A DNA stretch of 64,000 nt, taken from Gautieria morchelliformis (Eukaryota > Basidiomycota > Agaricomycetes > Gomphales > Gomphaceae). The stretch lies in contig WHVA01000076.1 in the NCBI GenBank assembly GCA_015179125.1, positions 1 to 64,000 of the forward strand, read 5' to 3'. Made by a program: the position numbers and the translations under genes. The notes below the pieces were generated by a model. That model was given only the letters and a program-made list of their open reading frames with translations. It had not been told where the DNA came from and searched no databases. Below, in pieces: positions 43,129 through 54,275 of the stretch (positions within the stretch are counted from its first letter, which is position 1; every line of letters starts with the position of its first letter).

Positions 43129-44334
43129 TTACAATTTGGGGAGACCTTTGAACATAGGTTGACGCTTAGTCTTGAAGGAGTGGAATGCTTCCGTGAGATC
43201 CTGTGGATGACATGAGCTTCAGGCCCTTTATGTAGCTTAGAGCTGACAACGGCAACTTTACCGATGACTGTAGGTTGACAGCATTCCACGTAGCAGTGTA
43301 TTCCAGATTCTGTCGAACGCTGCCGGTGTGAAATTATATTGGATAAACCGAGGCGTTCAAGCTAAGGGAAGACTCCACCTATGATCTCTAGCGTGTAGCA
43401 GTAGGTGCTTCGTTCCGGTGACAGCAATGGGCGATTTGGAAGCAATCAATGCAGCTGTTTCAAGAGCAGCACTGATAACTTCGTCTCGACCGCCGCTGAC
43501 GACTTTGCTTACGAAGCCCATTTTCTCGGCCTCGTCGGGACCAAAGTTGCGTGCGGTGTACGCAAATTCACGCACGCCGCTTTGATTTCCGGTTATCTTG
43601 GGGATTCTCGCGAGTGTACCAATGTCAGCCGCGAGACCTACATCAACTTCCTGCCAATCAAGCAAATAGCTTTAAAAGAGACGTGACCTGGAAGAAACAA
43701 CTATACCTTGATCGAAAACACTGTAGAAGTGGCGGCATACCGAATATCACAAGCAGAAATGATATCGATCGCGAGACCAAACGCGACTCCATGCACTGCG
43801 GCGATGACTGGTTGTGGCGTCTCTTCGATCGCAGAGATGCAGCTTTGGAATTGCTACAATGTGACAGGCAACCATCACTAAGGCCCGAGGAGGCAAGTGC
43901 GAGATGTGCCAACAACATACTAGTATGTGATCTCGTAGCTCTCTCGCCTTGCGAGACGGATCCGTAATGCCGCCACTGTTTTCTGCCGGAATGCCCGCTG
44001 TAACTGAAAGATAATTCAGCCGACATACTGATTGTAAGGTTATAAAGCCTCATCACGGTCTAAGCCAGCTGTAAAATATTTTGGAGAGGACGATGCAAGC
44101 ACGATGGCTCTGATGTCACCATCTTTGCCAATCTCCTGAAATGTCTGGCCCAGTTCTTCCCAAAATCTGTGAATAGAATTAGGAAACCAATCGGTTAATT
44201 TAAATTGCTTTTTGAAGACAGACTGTTGGTGGAATGCATTTACAGGTGCGCTAAAGTCCATCGTAAGATAACCATGGATTGCTGTTCTTATCGACTACAC
44301 ACCGATCCAGGCTCACAAGAGCGATTCCAGGCAT
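43129..44334 (-). CDS. Delta(3,5)-Delta(2,4)-dienoyl-CoA isomerase (Ech1-type, crotonase family)
   Basis: Eight exons: 44303-44334, 44224-44250, 44166-44057, 44003-43921, 43853-43707, 43650-43379, 43319-43262 and 43200-43129, total 801 nt (266 aa). Crotonase signatures: DRAPVNAF, IRAIVLASSSPKYFTAGLDL (substrate-loop region), VIAAVHGVAFGLAIDIISAC (oxyanion hole) and KEVDVGLAADIGTLARIPK. By analogy to rat Ech1, the three catalytic acids are present: Asp in SACDIRYA, Glu in KEVDVG and Asp in AADIG. It isomerises intermediates of unsaturated fatty acid beta-oxidation. The C-terminus GLPKL resembles a weak peroxisomal PTS1. The start is uncertain: EFVRISRP lies in frame upstream after an AG, so a further 5' exon is likely. 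Confidence 0.85.
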
Positions 44335-47300
44335 GGGACGACTTATTCTGACGAATTCTGGCCCCGGAATATTCCTATTCGATGGGTGCATATTGGAGGT
44401 ATGATGACTTCAAGCTTCAAATGTATTTTTTTGACAACCAGACGACCAGACAGGAAAAAAACACTGGAAAAGGGATGAGACTGCATTGAAAGGTTATTAC
44501 TTAAAGTTATAAAAACCAACGGGTCAGTTGAGTGCGGCACAGGAAGTACTCGAGCGGAGTTCAAATTTCCAACTGTACCGTGACATCATCCACAACCACC
44601 ACGTACTGCCGCACTATTTGGCACACGAGAACTGGCACGCTCAAGGCTGCGGGTCGTCGCTGTTCTTCTGTGCCGGGGCAGCATGCTACCGATGTATTCT
44701 TTCTCTCCTAAGGGTAGGTGCGCGCTTCCGGAATCCGAGGTTGGGCATGTTGAACCACGGCTGCATTCCCCCACTGAGACTTGATTATTCAAAACTGTGC
44801 TCAAGGATGTATGCACTGCCACCATGTTCGGAGCTACGTCCTTGAATCTGCGTGCATGAGTCAACCAGATCTTGGCTCTACTTCTCAAACCTGACACAGA
44901 GGCTATGCAGTTATTTCAGGCGTTGTGACTCCTCGAGTTACCCAGGGAGGGCCGTAGTTATCTAAGCCTCGATAATCCATGTGCGCGCGGCTATGTACAG
45001 CTTTAAAGCTGCGTCATTCAATTAACGACTTGCCGGGATCCAATGTTCCGGACCGGTAGATCACCACAAACTGTCTTTGCCCACGATCGATCGGTTGGCC
45101 AAAACATTCAAACCTGCAGTTATCGGGTTTTTACCCCAATACTATTTTTGCCTGCGCACCGCCAGATCTTGAAGATAACCAGAATTTCCTGCTTCAGCCC
45201 CATTTTTGGTTATTCTCGTGCAACTGGCTCTTGGCCTCGCCTTCGCACACGCCGCGGCTGCCCCAGAACTTCTCTACCAAGTCATACTCGCTCATTAGTT
45301 TCAAATTTGACTTACTCTGCCACTGGCATGGTTGCAGCTGATGCTTATGTCGACACAGGTAACCTATAGCATTTCACAGCAAGTGTGGTAAGGTGCTGTT
45401 GAAACTGGCGCATCTTTGTTGACTACGCATGGGCCGCTACTCGCATAGACACCTGGGGCTGTTGGGGCTCTGCGGATTGCCGTCTGGCAATGCGAGGACA
45501 CTAATCTATGTGCCAAACAATGCCTCACCCTGTCCTTCAAAAGCTCGGTTTTCCATGGTCTTCACACAACAGTTGTTTCCACGGTCCCACTATCAAACTC
45601 CTTTCAAACATCACCCATTAGAAGTCAGTCTCTGCGGTTCGTGGACGCGATATACTTTCTCATGTTGTGGTTGTCTAGATGTGCTGCATCGTCACCAGTG
45701 GAAGCACGAAGTACCTGGCCTGCGGTCATATTTCGGGAGCTCGCCAGGACAAATATGACTGCAGTTCGTCTACGTGTACACAGAGTCTGACACACCTTCA
45801 GTGGGGCTGCCGATATGGGGCCGTGCGCGGATGCTTAGGGTGCTCGTCGACTGGCGGGGCATGCGTCAATCACCACGCATGCCATGACCAACTTGATTCT
45901 CGAGAGCAATATGAGAGGCAGAGTCCGACTCTTTGCCATCAATGTCGGTAATACTGCGTTGTAAGTACCCCTTCCAATTGGGAGTGCTTCCTTTTTCCTG
46001 ACAGATTGTTTGAATTAGGACTGGTTACCGTCCATTTCGATTATTTTATCTCAACTACCTATACACCTACAAGCCGTCATAATACCGGACTTGTTTCATG
46101 GACTTGTAAGACTGGCTTTCATTTCGATTATTTTATCTCAACTACCTATACACCTACGAGCCGTCATAATACCGGACTTGTTTCATGGACTTGTAGGACG
46201 GGTTTTCATTTCGATTATTTTATCCTAACTACCTACACACCTACATGTCGTCATAATACCGGACTTGTTTCATGGACTTGAATTACACTAATAACGCTAA
46301 ACAAAATACTGTATTTCCTTAGCAGCCCGCGCTCTAGTGCTACACGACATGTTCAATTACTGCCTGGTATAATTCATATTGTTGTTGCTATCCTACGCAT
46401 CTACGCTAGCAGTTATCTGTACGTAAATCACTTATCTTAGGCCCAAGATACTAGTAGTCCATGTATTCACCAAACAAGCTACCCACGGTGAAAATTCAGT
46501 AAACCTGATTGATGACAAGATCTACGGTGTCGATGAAGAGTTGTACAGTACAGTGTTCGGGGACGGGGTGTTTATGTTCTGGTTTCCGCAGAGGTCAGTA
46601 GCTGGCGGCCATGCGCACGTCCCACAGAGAGAGAGAGAGAAAGAAATATCGAAACTTAGCGCTAATGTTAATTAGATAAAAATGCAACCTTTACTAGTTG
46701 CAAACCTCATCGCAGCAATAAAAATTCCTCCCGAGACCTAGGTGCCGTCAAGATCTACTACTATGAGCTGCTGGGCTAGTGTCGCACTTATTCTGGTCCT
46801 GACACGCCACTGCCGCTATTGCGAAATCGCAGCGCTGCTGCGTAGACAAGCCGTTGGGCTTGAGGATGAAGCAACGCAACACTGATTCGAGTTGGGGCCG
46901 CCATCGCCTGCTGCAAAATTCGCTGCCACTGTCACCAGATCACATTTGGGTTCTTTGAATCCATTGTATAGTGGCAATATAATTTCCCCCTCAACAAATC
47001 TGCTGAGAATTGTAAACAGTGCTTTATTCCATAACCTGATTCCGATTTCTACTGTAGTCTGTACCTCTGCACAATTTCGATTGACCCACGAGAAATAGAC
47101 CATCCGAACTCAATGAGAGGTGGTTACTGTGCCAGAAATGTGTCACTACGAGTAGCCACGAAGAGACTGGACGAATATCCATCGAACATCACGTCCGTCA
47201 TCTTGGAACTGGTCAAATTGCGGACTTCGAACTTTACGCGTCTATGTACCTCTGTGTCACGTGACACCGTATTTATGTAATTGCTACGCGACTATTTATT

Positions 47301-47365
47301 TACAAAGTCTTGGCGCAAAAGCCTCCAAAAAGTCTCTTGACCACCAGATCCACATACTCCTCAGC
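44335..47365. other. 3 kb without a confident gene
   Basis: Short frames on both strands; none convincing. 45200-45960 (plus) shows a signal-peptide-like frame (LVILVQLALGLAFAHAAA) and scattered Cys-rich pieces with stops between, possibly a decayed secreted-protein gene. 46033-46280 is an 87-bp tandem repeat. 46620-46640 has a GA microsatellite. Confidence 0.45.
46033..46280. repeat. 87-bp tandem repeat, about 2.85 units
   Basis: Units start at 46033, 46120 and 46207 (CATTTCGATTATTTTATC) and are about 93-97% identical by eye. Because 87 is a multiple of three, the array is open in one frame, but no ATG or splice pattern supports translation. Confidence 0.85.
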
Positions 47366-48167
47366 ATGGCCCCCAAGCGCAAGTCTGACGTCGAGCTTGA
47401 AAAAGAAAATGATGGCTTCGCCTCCTCCATCCCCGCAGCCAAGAAAGCACGCGTCATTGTGGACGCGTCGAACTCTGACGCGTCTTCGTCGACTGCAAAA
47501 GGAAAAGGAAAATCCACTGATGAGATTACGGACTGGAGGGATGTTAAACTCAAAGGGGAAGACGAGGTTAGCACGCGTTTCTTCGACAATAGGCTTTCGC
47601 GAAATCTGAACGCGTTTTCATAGGGAGAAGTACCCGTCTAGTACGCGTCACGGCATCACATATTAATTTTAAGCCTTGACCATCTTGTGTTCAGCGATGA
47701 TTGCAATGAGGTTCGTCGCAAGATACGTTTGTTGCAGAAAGAGCCTGGTTTCAAAGTATATCCCCTCTGGCCTCCTAACAGCGAGTGACTGTTGACTGAC
47801 GTACTCGACTAGGTCACGCATTGGCTCAGAGACATTGGGGGAGTCAACAGTAACTCTCTTAGCCGCTTCAGTGAGTTACCTCTGCTGCGGGCGGTCCTAG
47901 CGTGACCCAAATGACATGCTATGTAGTGAAGGTATCCGGTCCTACGGCTGGCGCCGAGAATGGCACCTATGTGGCTGCGTGAGTCACCGGTTTTCGCTAT
48001 CCCCCGTGAATTAATCCCACAGCTCTCGCAGTTATAAGTATTTTGAGAAAATCCGCATTTCGATTAACAAAAAGAAGACGCCCAAGCGCATCAAAAACGA
48101 GGAAACTCATCCTTCCGGTCTTCCACTGAGAGACAGGAAGCACGTATGGGTCCTCGCCCGACCTTGA
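47366..48167 (+). CDS. DUF7726-family nuclear-type protein, 177 aa
   Basis: Six exons: 47366-47566, 47624-47640 (17 nt), 47695-47755, 47813-47870, 47927-47978 and 48023-48167; 534 nt, all frames consistent. The N-terminus MAPKRKSDVELEKENDGF is basic and NLS-like, followed by a Ser/Lys-rich disordered stretch. The folded part runs from EVPVYDDCNEVRRKIRLLQK to THWLRDIGGVNSNSLSRFM and AASRSYKYFEKIRISINKKK, the pattern of a fungal family annotated DUF7726 (helical, possibly DNA-binding). Biochemical role is unknown. Convergent with LSM6, 296 bp apart. Confidence 0.75.
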
Positions 48168-48463
48168 AGAGCTTCCATGTTGCATGCCGAGCGGCTAGAA
48201 TAGGATAGATGACTGAACAGAATAATGAGGAATATCGAGTACATTGCCATAATGCAGTGTTTAACTTGGTGGATTCAATTGATATATGCTGGCGGGCCGC
48301 CGTTCGTCACTGTATCATACTCAGGCTGACAGTTGGTTAGGATACACCACGAGCCAAAAGTACATTCCTCGCTGCTCAGGTGATCCGTACGATGCTTCTG
48401 ACATCTTGAAACCACGTCTCATCCCACTTAGGGCCACCCGATAATACGGCAGGAAATTGGCAG
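48168..48463. other. Convergent intergenic region
   Basis: 296 bp between two converging genes; it must hold both 3' ends. No other feature seen. Confidence 0.6.
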
Positions 48464-48880
48464 CTATCCTAACACCTCTGCTGCAGTGATGTACAGTACT
48501 GTTATCATATATTATAATGTCTTCTTCCGTAGTTCAGACTGGTTACTCACCATTATTGCCCCTCACGAAACAATCGCCATATCGATTGGTTACGTTCCCA
48601 TTCACATACTCCTCCGTCTGCTCCAAAGCAATGTTCATATACCCATCCAAGCATGACAAAACGCCTGAGTACACCATATCTCATTAAACGAGTGCGAGGC
48701 AGATGCGACGAGAAGAGAATCGGGCACACCTCGATAGTCAACGCCTGATGTGAGGCGGACAATAACCCGCTTTCCCACAACGCCTTTCAGGAATTCTGTT
48801 GGTGACCCGGTATTCAGGGTGGGAGGTGGAGGAGGCGCGGGTGGAGAATCTCCTGGCGGAGGAGGCGTGCTTTCGTCCAT
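48464..48880 (-). CDS. LSM6: U6 snRNA-associated Sm-like protein LSm6
   Basis: Three exons: 48730-48880, 48551-48664 and 48464-48498; 300 nt, 99 aa. After a Pro-rich N-terminal extension (about 25 residues, unusual for LSm6), Sm motif 1 reads PTEFLKGVVGKRVIVRL then TSGVDYRGVLSCLDGYMNIA, and Sm motif 2 has NRYGDCFVRGNNVLYI. LSm6 is part of the Lsm1-7 ring (mRNA decapping and decay) and the Lsm2-8 ring (U6 snRNA, splicing). Starts 155 bp from the divergent helicase gene. Confidence 0.93.
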
Positions 48881-49035
48881 GGCGATGGGAGGGAGAAGCG
48901 CCGGCGGGTCTTACGTAAGCTTGACAATTTGCGCTTTCAGCCAGGAGGTAAACATTTATTAAACTTTTACTGTGCGCTCCTGTAGCTTGCACTCTCATAC
49001 TCACGGAGGAGCTTCAATAACGCTCGCGACACGGG
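48881..49035. promoter_or_regulatory. Shared promoter interval of LSM6 and the Mrh4-like helicase gene
   Basis: Only 155 bp separate the two divergent start codons, so any promoter and both 5' UTRs must fit here or extend into exon 1. No TATA box is evident. Confidence 0.6.
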
Positions 49036-51460
49036 ATGCTGACAGGATCTTCGAAGCTTTTGCGCTTCTGTCTATTCGCCAGTCAGAAACCACACTCGGA
49101 GTTCCACACGTCTGCATGTGTTCTTAAACAAGGCTCCTCACGCGGAAAAAAACGTTCCTCGAAAGCCAGGGCCGATGCCCAACCTGCACGTACGTTACAT
49201 TGAGTTCACCTCGCGAATGCACGTTGCCTTACCAGTTGCAAACAATCACCCAGGCTCCTCTTCGCGCAAGCGTTTGGTGCATTCTTTGAAATCTGAGGGG
49301 GATACTGGGACCTATGAAGTCGCACCACGATCGTCCACATTTTCTGATAGCAAACTTCGTCGAGGGGATGGACGGGACAAGGTTCCATCCGCCCACGTAG
49401 CCACCAAACCACCGCACGGTATGAAGGAAGACCCATCTTCAAGCTCGCAAACCAGATTCTTGCGGGAGGATGCTCCCCATGTAGGCAGGACATCCTGGCA
49501 AGCGCCAAAAAGAGCCCCGCCCAGAAGAGAAGGGAGACTTGACTATGGTAATGGATTTGATAGGCGTACTTCCCCCTTCTATGGATCACGGCGGAGTGAC
49601 GATTTTTCTCGCCGAGGCGATGGCTTTCGATCCAGGAATATACCTCCCCGAGGTGAAGAGCCTTCACATAACAGACGAAGCTTTGGCGAAAGGATGTCTG
49701 GCGAGACGGAAGTATCTCAGGGCCGAAATCCATATGACTCTGATACCCGCATTCACCGCCCACGGCCGTCCAAAGAACTCGTTCTTGATGAGTTTGACAC
49801 ACCACAAATAGAACCCTTGAAAACCTTACCTTCTCGTTTTGCATCACCACCACTCTTGAGTGGCCTCCTTCAATCGGTACACGATGTTTTAGGGTCGGAC
49901 GCCAAACCGTCGCCTATCCAATCCTTGTCTCTGAAACACCTTTTTACTCCCCCGTCACACATTTTCTCAACAGATATGCGGGATGAGAAATCAACATCGC
50001 CACCACCAGCTCCGGATTGGCGCCAGTATCTTTTGGCATCGGAAACAGGCTCAGGAAAAAGCATCGCTTACCTCCTCCCCACCATACAGTACCTCAAGCT
50101 TACTGAAGGCTCACCTACTCCTTTACTTCCCTCTGCCCCTCCCCCTCCTGATAGATCTGTCTCCCTCAATCCCCGAGGCCTTATTCTAGCCCCTACTCAT
50201 GAGCTTTCACGTCAGCTCTCCACATTCGCTAAAGACCTTCTACATAATGTCCGTCTACGTGTACTCTGCGTATCGCGCGCCAATAATTCCAGTTCCTCCC
50301 GTGGTAAGAACAACACTGCAAGTCAGATGAAGCGAGAGCTGGATGACCGCGACTTCGGGATGACTGACGGTACACAATTCTCGAAGCGCAGTCGACCGGT
50401 AGATATACTCGTGGGTACACCCTCGAAGGTTCTAGAGATGGTCCGAGGGTGGGGATGGAACAGGGAAGACAAGATTGAAGATCAGTGGGACGATGCAAGG
50501 AAGGACAGAGCGAGGAAATGGATACCCGGACCACCTGAGGCTGCTCTTGCTAATGTCGAATGGGTGGTTATCGACGAGGCGGATATCCTTTTTGGTGCGT
50601 TCCGTTTCTACTGTTACATTCCCCATAGGTGACTAACATCTACTTTAGATAATGACTTCGAGGAATCGACGCGGATGTTACTGGCGGATATAGCTCGAGC
50701 CCGTGGCTATACCCATCCATCGTTTTCCACTCCCCAGAATTCTGCTGTCGCTTTACCAAATTCTACGCATCCGGTTGACTATCCTTTCCACCTCATACTC
50801 ACCTCTGCGACCATACCGGCCTCCCTCGCAACGTACCTCACAACCAATCACCCCAAGCTTACTCGGCTCGCTTCTCCCAACTTGCACCGACTGCCGTCAA
50901 CATTGAAAACTGAACACCACGCCTGGACCAGCGGAAACAAGAATTCGGATATCGAAAAGCGTATAAAACACGTCTGGGCAGACGACGCTCGTTCGCATGT
51001 CAAGTCGAAGATCCTCATTTTTTGCAATAAGTCCTCAAAGGTGGAAGATCTAGGACTCTACCTTACAGAAAGGGGCATACCTAATGTTGCGCTGACAAGC
51101 ACGGCAGAAGCGCGATTCCGGGGCTCAAACCGTCATTTGGCCGGTTTTTTAAAGGCCACGGAAGAAAAGTCACCCGATCGACAAGTACGGCCTGTTGACT
51201 CAAAGGCACCCGCCTCGCGATCAGACCCTCACGTTATGATCACAACATCGCTACTTTCGCGTGGGCTAGATTTCTCGTCACAAATTAAGCACGTATTTAT
51301 CGTGGATGAGCCTCGAAATATGATCGACTTCCTGCATCGGGCTGGAAGGTCTGGGCGCGCGGGAAACGAAGGTAAAGTCGTCGTGTTCGGAAAGATGAAA
51401 GGAAGAGGATCTGAAAACTCGAGGGAGGTGAAGAGGAAAATTGGCGCACTGGCGCATTAA
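49036..51460 (+). CDS. Mrh4-like mitochondrial DEAD-box RNA helicase, 774 aa
   Basis: Exons 49036-49189, 49236-50594 and 50649-51460 (2,325 nt). The start MLTGSSKLLRFCLFASQKPH is basic and amphipathic, a mitochondrial presequence. A long disordered Arg/Ser-rich stretch precedes the core. Helicase motifs: SPIQSLSLKHL (Q-motif-like), ASETGSGKS (I), PTHELSRQ (Ia), DILVGTPSKVLEM (Ib), VVIDEADILF (II, DEAD), LTSATIP (III, SAT), KILIFCNKSSKVEDL (IV), TSLLSRGLDF (V) and HRAGRSGRAG (VI). A charged insertion lies between Ia and Ib (residues about 430-490). Yeast Mrh4 is needed for mitochondrial large-subunit ribosome assembly; the fungal-wide conservation suggests the same here. Confidence 0.88.
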
Positions 51461-52381
51461 TAACCTGGTGGATTATTAGCAGGATTCATCGGGGGAACGC
51501 AACTACCACCATTCATCTCATAACCACGGTTAGAGGATCGAGATTCACACGGCTTCCCCATTACACCTTGAAAATACTGGGCACGCATTTGTGTCCCCAT
51601 GTTTACCTCTGATAAGTTTGCTGCTGTTAATTGGGCGTTGTGTTGTCGGGTTTCTGTTCCAGAAGCGAACTCCACTCCCCCCACCCACATGTGCTGCCCT
51701 CCTTACTTCTCGCTTACACTGCGACGGTCAATAGGTTTTAGCGGGTAAGTGGAATGCACATGACATGGCCGAAGTCAGCGAAGATACACACTGGTTGATC
51801 CAGTGACCCGACACGTGGGCTTGGCAAGCCACAATCGTGCATCCACACCAAAGTGCTGCTCGAAACTTCTACTCATTATGTACTGGCAAGACTCAGCGTG
51901 ACTCCCTTGATACGTTAAATTGCCGAATGCAGAAAACATTCAACATTTAGAAGATCACGGTCTTAGCGGATCATCAAGCAAACTTGTGCCAGTATATGTT
52001 TTTGTTTTAGCGCCTAATCAAGAAGCAGGCGTGCGTTTTTAATTAACTCGACCCGATACCTTCCCTTCCCTGCTCAAGAGACTTCTTCAAGACTTAAGTA
52101 TCCCGCCTATGTAAAATTACCATTTGAACCATAGTCTGCCAATAAACCCAAAGTTCTATGTCCAGCTGTTAATATATAAATCTGCATTACGAGAACGATT
52201 CAGTTAGTTGAGCACGGGCGCTGCCTCGTGTATTGAGTAGGTAGAAGCCCCAGGGAGCTCCCCGAAGCTCTATTACGGCGTCACGTCAATAGACACGTTC
52301 ATGCCTGCAGGCGGCACTTCGCGAAGTTCACCATGATATAAACCTGCCCAACCTTGCTAAGACAACAGTTACCTGTCGACC
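51461..52381. other. Intergenic, no gene seen
   Basis: About 0.9 kb of unremarkable sequence between two plus-strand genes; only short frames on either strand. Confidence 0.6.
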
Positions 52382-53172
52382 ATGGCCCTCCTCCCGTTCT
52401 CTCTCAGAGTGTACCTTTGGCGTCAGTGGCTCTATATCGCTCTGGTAAGCAGTTGTAGAATGATATATGAAGCTAGTCGCGGCATACATGCTGATCGCCA
52501 CGCAAAGCTGCTTTTCTCGGGAACGCTTGTTGGGCTGACCGCTGCTCGACTGCATTACACGACTCACCTCCCTGTCGGGGACCCCTTGAACCACGGGCGT
52601 TCATTCTTCGGTAAGTGTTCTGATCTTACAACACGTACCTATGATTCTCCCTCACGAGGCACAACTAGACCGAATAGTTGCTGAACTCTTCGCCGCCGCA
52701 GCGTTCACGTTTTTCTGGGCAATCCACATGTGAGTCCGTGTGAAACAATGCTAGGCTTGTACTCATGGATTCGACGCGGCCAGGGTGCACACCATTGCCC
52801 GATCAGTAGAGCGCGGCGGCTTTTTTGTCCGAATCGCCTTTGAGCTTTTTGTCCTAAGTTGTTTCTGGCTGCTCTACCTTGTTGGGGCCGCCATCGCCAC
52901 GGTGAATCAGTGTCCATAACTCGTGCTTATACCTGTGAAGGCTCACTCGCTGATTCCAGTCCTTCTGGGGCAACCTGTCATTCTGCTGGCAATTTGAAGC
53001 ATGCAGACTCCTCACGGCGCTCGTCGCTTTCGCTTGGATCGGGTGGATTACTATCTCTGTCCTGTTATTCACGACGTTCGTGTATGCCTTCACGGGGCGT
53101 GGGTGGACGAAACACTCCCACGGGCGATGGATCAATAATCCGGATGCTGAGAAAGGATGTGTAACGCAGTGA
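52382..53172 (+). CDS. MARVEL-like tetraspan membrane protein, 185 aa
   Basis: Five exons: 52382-52444, 52508-52610, 52669-52729, 52784-52901 and 52960-53172; 558 nt with all phases matching. Four hydrophobic segments: LYIALLLFSGTLVGLTAARL, ELFAAAAFTFFWAIHMV, FELFVLSCFWLLYLVGAAIA and ACRLLTALVAFAWIGWITIS with VLLFTTFVYAF. The FEL...WLLYLVGAAIAT plus ACRLLTALVAFAW...GW pattern is characteristic of a large basidiomycete family of MARVEL-domain proteins, thought to organise membrane domains or trafficking. Short cytosolic tails; specific role unknown. Confidence 0.8.
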
Positions 53173-53547
53173 AACGCAGACCTTGCATGTTGGAGCGCTT
53201 GTGAATTAAGTCGAAGCCGAATGAATCATGTGCCGATACAAAGGCTGATGCCCAATGTACCCAATATACCGATCGTCCGAGTGCTAGAAGATAGGCCGTG
53301 ATTGAAGGAGAGGTCTGAAATTATCATTACAGTAAAAGTGAAGAGCGACGGACAGACGAACATGCATGCGCAACTCACGGTGGAGGCGGCACAAAGGAGA
53401 GGCACGTGGCTCAGAAACTACAGGAACGATAGCTGTCCCCAATAGCAGGACTCATGCTACTGGGAAAAGATATCGTTACTGTAGTGTCTAGGCATGGCCA
53501 CTGAACTGAAGAGGTTACGCGATAATTACTGTAATGTAAGGCATGAA

Positions 53548-53600
53548 AATTGTGTTGGTGGAGTTCTCCGAGTCACTCGGAGAACTCCACCAGCACAATT
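53548..53600. repeat. 53-nt nearly perfect palindrome
   Basis: Two 26-nt arms with one mismatch around a single central C; the left arm starts AATTGTGTTGGTGGAG and the right arm ends CTCCACCAGCACAATT. No flanking duplication or transposon ends are seen. Confidence 0.95.
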
Positions 53601-54153
53601 CCGTCGACGAACTTCTCTGTATTATGCTGCTCCCTCCTGCAAGCCCTAGTATTTCCTCCTCGCATGAAATCGCAGCTTGGTTAGACGCCAGCGGCCATGG
53701 GACTGCGTGCTAACTTGGCAAATAGCAGAAGTCAAGCTTCAAGCGAAGACAGCTGGCAATCAAATTTACAGCAGCAAGACTACGTAAGTGCGTCAATTCC
53801 CGGATTCTGCTAATTTTGTAACGGGGCCTGACAGTGTAAGCACAAAAGAAAATACTTTGATGAACAGAACCGATAGTACGATGGTGGCTGGCCTCGGCGC
53901 CCGCGTTCGACCATCTCAATCAGGCTTCTCTTCTGGTCAAGCCTTCCTTGAAACTCTTATGTAAAATACGGCATGGGACCATTGTGAATTATCCCACCCG
54001 CAATGTTGTCGGAGTTCCGCTTGGTACATTTCGAACCCCGACTATTGTCCTCACCACCACTTTGATTGTTCGAGCTAGAGACAATGAGAAATAGTCTAGG
54101 GTGGACATAGGGCCAATATGCGGAAGCGGCACCGCTTGTTCCCAGAATCCCAG

Positions 54154-54160
54154 TATAAAG
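54154..54160 (+). promoter_or_regulatory. TATA box of the AA9 gene
   Basis: TATAAAG, 116 bp before the start codon, at a typical distance for a strongly expressed secreted-enzyme gene. Confidence 0.5.
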
Positions 54161-54275
54161 GCTTGAGAGTGAACACTGAAGGCCCCACTGCTGGATCATA
54201 TCTTCCTCCTACGTGCCACTTGAGCTTGAGGCCTCAGTTCACGACCTTTTTTTATTCTTATTACTCAGAGACGTC

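Larger units (their letters stand above)
53173..54275. other. Intergenic with a long hairpin
   Basis: No gene recognised. Contains the inverted repeat at 53548-53600 and the promoter of the AA9 gene (TATAAAG at 54154-54160). Confidence 0.55.

Noticed and set aside
45679-45951. 90-aa Cys-rich ORF as a secreted protein
   Set aside because: Starts inside a region with stops in the upstream frame, no signal peptide joined by a credible intron; left as possible decayed gene.
46006-46281. 91-aa ORF over the 87-bp repeats as a gene
   Set aside because: Begins at a TTG and has no ATG or exon context.
49206-49853. 215-aa minus-strand ORF
   Set aside because: Antisense to the helicase N-terminal extension.
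51791-51805. CTGGTTGATCC-like word resembling the 5' end of 18S rRNA
   Set aside because: Only about 11 matching bases; nothing downstream resembles rRNA.
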